Shown here one piece after another: positions 50,276-52,326 of a stretch of DNA of 52,326 nucleotides. Location of the stretch: assembly GCA_037138055.1 (NCBI GenBank), contig JBAXJB010000009.1, positions 1 to 52,326 on the forward strand, read 5' to 3'. This DNA comes from CAITNM01 sp037138055. GTDB taxonomy: Bacteria > Pseudomonadota > Alphaproteobacteria > Paracaedibacterales > CAITNM01. The position numbers were made by a program, and so were the translations under genes. The stretch's first letter is position 1; every line of letters starts with the position of its first letter. The notes under the pieces were generated by a model, which saw only the letters and a list, made by a program, of their open reading frames with translations, had not been told where the DNA came from and made no database searches.

Positions 50276-51093
50276 TATGCGTCCTCACTTACTGTGCTTT
50301 TAGGTAACAATGTGGTGTCGCCTCCATAAACAGAAAGCATCTGCTGAATGGGTTTGTTTCCACTGTAATAAACGGGAAGTCTTCCATTCTTAGCCGGATC
50401 AAAACGCACTTCTTCTATTCTTTTTGGTACGTACAAAGATACAGGAATGTTTTTTCCTTCTTCATCTTCAATTGAGGCATGAACTGTATAACCACCGGTT
50501 TCTGCGACTTCTCCGTCATCATTAAGTCCATCCCACCTTAAATATTGAATGCCTGGTTGCTCATCAATCCTCCACTCTCTTAATGTTTTGCCACCCAAAT
50601 CTGATAATGTAACATGCACGATTCCTTCTTGTTCTGGTACATCAATCGCAAAGTCTATGGCTCTGTCTTTGAATTCAAGTTTGTTATCCTTAATTAAAGC
50701 GTCTTTTCCTACTTGATTACTCATAGACAAATATAGTTGCTGTAGAGCCATTTTGTTGCCATCTTCCTGCATTGCTGCACGTTGCATATTGCCGGTGGCA
50801 TTAAGCATGTCTAACATGCTTCTTAGCATATCAGTGGTGTTGAATTTATCGTCACCTAAGGGCACTCTTCCTTTTACGTAAGCCAGCACCATTTCCTGGA
50901 TGCCCTTAACAGTTTTCTTGATATCTTTTTCAAGCGGACTGCCTTGACCTTTTGTAAACGTATCAATGTCCGCATTTTTCAATAAATCATTAAAAGGCGT
51001 TTGGCTAATTTCTTTTTCTTCGGGAAAATAATTTTTTAAATTAATATTCGAGCGGAAATCCTGAGAACCTATTACGCTTACATTACCTGGCAT
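50275..51093 (-). CDS. flgD: Flagellar hook-assembly scaffold protein FlgD
   Basis: This 272-residue hook cap has the N-terminal FlgD region (FNTTDMLRSMLDMLNATGNM then QLYLSMSNQVGKDAL) and a C-terminal FlgD-Ig-like part (GIQYLRWDGLNDDGEVAETG then YTVHASIEDEEG) with the G-x-W-DG motif. The usual N-terminal phrase DPTxPM is replaced by KFNTTDM. It lies 11 bp after fliK and its stop overlaps the flgE start. It is probably exported by the flagellar type III apparatus. Confidence 0.9.
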   Translation of the reverse strand: MPGNVSVIGSQDFRSNINLKNYFPEEKEISQTPFNDLLKNADIDTFTKGQGSPLEKDIKKTVKGIQEMVLAYVKGRVPLGDDKFNTTDMLRSMLDMLNATGNMQRAAMQEDGNKMALQQLYLSMSNQVGKDALIKDNKLEFKDRAIDFAIDVPEQEGIVHVTLSDLGGKTLREWRIDEQPGIQYLRWDGLNDDGEVAETGGYTVHASIEDEEGKNIPVSLYVPKRIEEVRFDPAKNGRLPVYYSGNKPIQQMLSVYGGDTTLLPKSTVSEDA

Positions 51094-51104
51094 TTTTTAT
51101 TCCT

Positions 51105-52085
51105 TTATATTGATTTTATTAAGCTGGGGCCATTAAATTGCATTCTAGATGGGTCAATGGCGTACCCTTCTTTAGTTATAATGTTCATAAATTCTTCTCG
51201 GTGCTGAGCAAATAAGGCAACAACTTCATTATTTGATCCTGAAAACATTACGCGTATAGCGCCTTTAATACCATCTTGGTTTGTTGTTTTTCGATCAAAG
51301 CGCATGTGAATATCCACAATTCCATCGGGGTGTTTAATCGGCACGGTAATGTGTGGGTATTGAGTATTGAGTTGTTGTTGAAATTTTTCTTTCACATCAC
51401 GAAGCACATCAATTTCTTCTCTGCGTAGCAAACTTGCATGTTCACTGCGAGAGACAGCATTTGCTTTTATGGGTGCTTTTGATTTTTGATTTGTTTCATT
51501 GAATCCATGGGAATCATTTTCGCTATTTTCATGTTGTAACTGTGCATGAACAGCGCCTACTAAACCCATTGAAGTTTTATCAGCGCTTATTGAAGAAGCT
51601 AGAGTAATTAGCGGATCTGCTGCTATGCGAGAACCATATCCTTTGTCGGCAACTTGTCTTGGGAGTTGCACAATAGGAGCTGAATTTAAAACTTCTAAAA
51701 GTCTTGGAGTGTCGGTTAAAGGGATACGATTGTGTTTATCAAAATACTGTATTGAATCAGGCTTAGTATCAAGTGTGGGTTTAGATATATGCTTATCGTT
51801 GCTTTTTTGCAAAGAATCATTTTCTGGGCCAAAACGATGATTTTGCAATGTTGTTGCTAACTTTGTTGCATCAGAAATTTTGCCGTATATTTGAGACGAT
51901 GAACTTTCTAAAAAAGAATTAAAATCTTCATGAACTGGAGCACGAACGCCTACGCCTTTAATTTGAGATAAGAATCTTAAATCGGGCGGTAGATATTTTA
52001 CTGTAGTGTCTTGTTCTGGTGTATTTTTCTGCGCGCGAGTAAGAGCATGGGCTTTCACTCCATGGAGTGATACATTTTGTACCAT
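51105..52085 (-). CDS. fliK: FliK-like hook-length control protein
   Basis: This 326-residue protein has a hydrophilic, low-complexity N-terminal two-thirds and a C-terminal Flg_hook-like domain (residues about 230-320: ITVPIKHPDGIVDIHMRFDR then AIRVMFSGSNNEVVALFAQH). FliK acts as a ruler and substrate-specificity switch for the flagellar export gate. Assignment rests on the domain and on the position directly upstream of flgD-flgE. It is the first gene of the operon, with a sigma-54 promoter upstream. Confidence 0.75.
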   Translation of the reverse strand: MVQNVSLHGVKAHALTRAQKNTPEQDTTVKYLPPDLRFLSQIKGVGVRAPVHEDFNSFLESSSSQIYGKISDATKLATTLQNHRFGPENDSLQKSNDKHISKPTLDTKPDSIQYFDKHNRIPLTDTPRLLEVLNSAPIVQLPRQVADKGYGSRIAADPLITLASSISADKTSMGLVGAVHAQLQHENSENDSHGFNETNQKSKAPIKANAVSRSEHASLLRREEIDVLRDVKEKFQQQLNTQYPHITVPIKHPDGIVDIHMRFDRKTTNQDGIKGAIRVMFSGSNNEVVALFAQHREEFMNIITKEGYAIDPSRMQFNGPSLIKSI

Positions 52086-52118
52086 AACCTACTCTTATTT
52101 TTGCTTTGTTCTAGCAAT

Positions 52119-52134
52119 TGCAAACGTTATGCCA
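52119..52134 (-). promoter_or_regulatory. Sigma-54 (-24/-12) promoter of the fliK-flgD-flgE operon
   Basis: Read on the minus strand, TGGCAT, five bases, then TTGCA matches the RpoN consensus with correct GG-to-GC spacing. It lies about 35 bp upstream of the fliK ATG (52085). A terminator for the upstream gene is directly before it. Confidence 0.78.
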
Positions 52135-52141
52135 TGGCAAT

Positions 52142-52172
52142 AAAAAAGCCCTACACAAGGCAGGGCTTTTTT
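52142..52172 (-). terminator. Rho-independent terminator after the right-edge repeat-protein gene
   Basis: A strong hairpin, AAAAAAGCCCT with AGGGCTTTTTT (loop about nine bases), followed by a T run in minus orientation, lies about 20 bp after the stop codon of the minus-strand gene. Its symmetry would let it also work on the plus strand. Confidence 0.88.
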
Positions 52173-52193
52173 GAAAAAAGATTTCTTACGAAA

Positions 52194-52326
52194 CTATTTC
52201 TTTTTTTTATCTGCAGCCGGAGCAGCTGGAGTAGCGTCAGCAGCAACTACTGGAGCCGCCGCAGCATCTTTAGCAGCTGGAGTAGCGTCAGCAGCAACTA
52301 CTGGAGCCGCCGCAGCATCTTTAGCA
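52194..52326 (-). CDS. Ala/Pro-rich tandem-repeat protein (C-terminal end only)
   Basis: Only the last 44 codons or so are visible; the gene continues beyond the right edge. The sequence is two copies of a 17-residue unit (AKDAAAAPVVAADATPA) and a lysine tail (APAADKKKK) before the TAG. I do not recognise a family. It resembles the left-edge protein in composition (Ala/Pro/Val repeats with lysines), but the unit differs. The N-terminus, including any signal peptide, cannot be checked. Confidence 0.75.
   Translation of the reverse strand, partial: AKDAAAAPVVAADATPAAKDAAAAPVVAADATPAAPAADKKKK
52222..52326. repeat. 51-bp direct tandem repeat (two copies, continuing past the edge)
   Basis: Units begin at 52222 and 52273 and are identical, with the start of a third at 52324. 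The repeat is in frame with the minus-strand gene (17 residues per unit). Confidence 0.93.

Overview
The window comes from an AT-rich alphaproteobacterium. It contains an RpoH-type sigma factor, the ntrY-ntrX-trkA gene order, a hemE-linked replication origin, parAB-rsmG with perfect parS sites, HemY, LolA and Lnt. A type VI secretion module sits beside flagellar genes with divergent axial proteins, and two proteins look host-directed: a mitochondrial-carrier-like protein and a secreted CheD-like protein. Together these suggest a host-associated or intracellular lineage, most like the Holosporales/Rickettsiales-type endosymbionts of protists. That placement is inference; no rRNA gene is present.

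Layout. The left edge (1-529, minus) holds the start of a secreted Ala/Pro/Val-rich protein built from a 90-bp tandem repeat. Next come rpoH, tRNA-Cys, and a pcm-like/rhodanese/tolC operon. A flagellar operon follows (flgI, flgJ-like, flgN-like, flgK, flgL, fliW; 4149-9988), preceded by a textbook sigma-54 -24/-12 promoter. Positions 9993-24293 carry rnhA, a nitronate-monooxygenase-family flavoprotein, a YifB/ComM ATPase, a three-gene ABC transporter, an O-antigen-ligase-like membrane protein, an autotransporter-barrel protein, a lipoprotein hydrolase, a zinc-ribbon/mitofilin-like/hemY run, a small unknown and an MlaC-like protein. Then come lnt and the CheD-like protein.

The origin region. 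Positions 26569-26895, upstream of hemE-hemH, carry seven matches to the DnaA box TTWTNCACA and very probably form oriC. Right of hemH is a minus-strand T6SS operon (tssK-tssL-tssM-tssA), then tRNA-Tyr and rsmG-parA-parB. One perfect parS lies inside rsmG and another inside the neighbouring hslO (Hsp33) gene.

Right part. A minus-strand gene at 39896-40999 encodes a protein with the three-fold repeat of mitochondrial carriers. It is followed by ntrY-ntrX-trkA-lolA, a small secreted unknown, rne, and a second flagellar operon (fliK-flgD-flgE, minus) that also starts from a sigma-54 promoter. The right edge is a second secreted-type Ala/Pro repeat protein (51-bp repeat), cut by the window end.

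How it fits together. Origin firing and segregation (DnaA boxes, ParABS) and heme synthesis sit in one neighbourhood. Both flagellar operons appear to be under sigma-54 control, but the NtrX encoded here has lost the GAFTGA loop, so a different activator is expected. The T6SS baseplate/membrane-complex genes and the two candidate host-directed proteins lie within about 15 kb of the origin. No sequence evidence links those two proteins to the T6SS.
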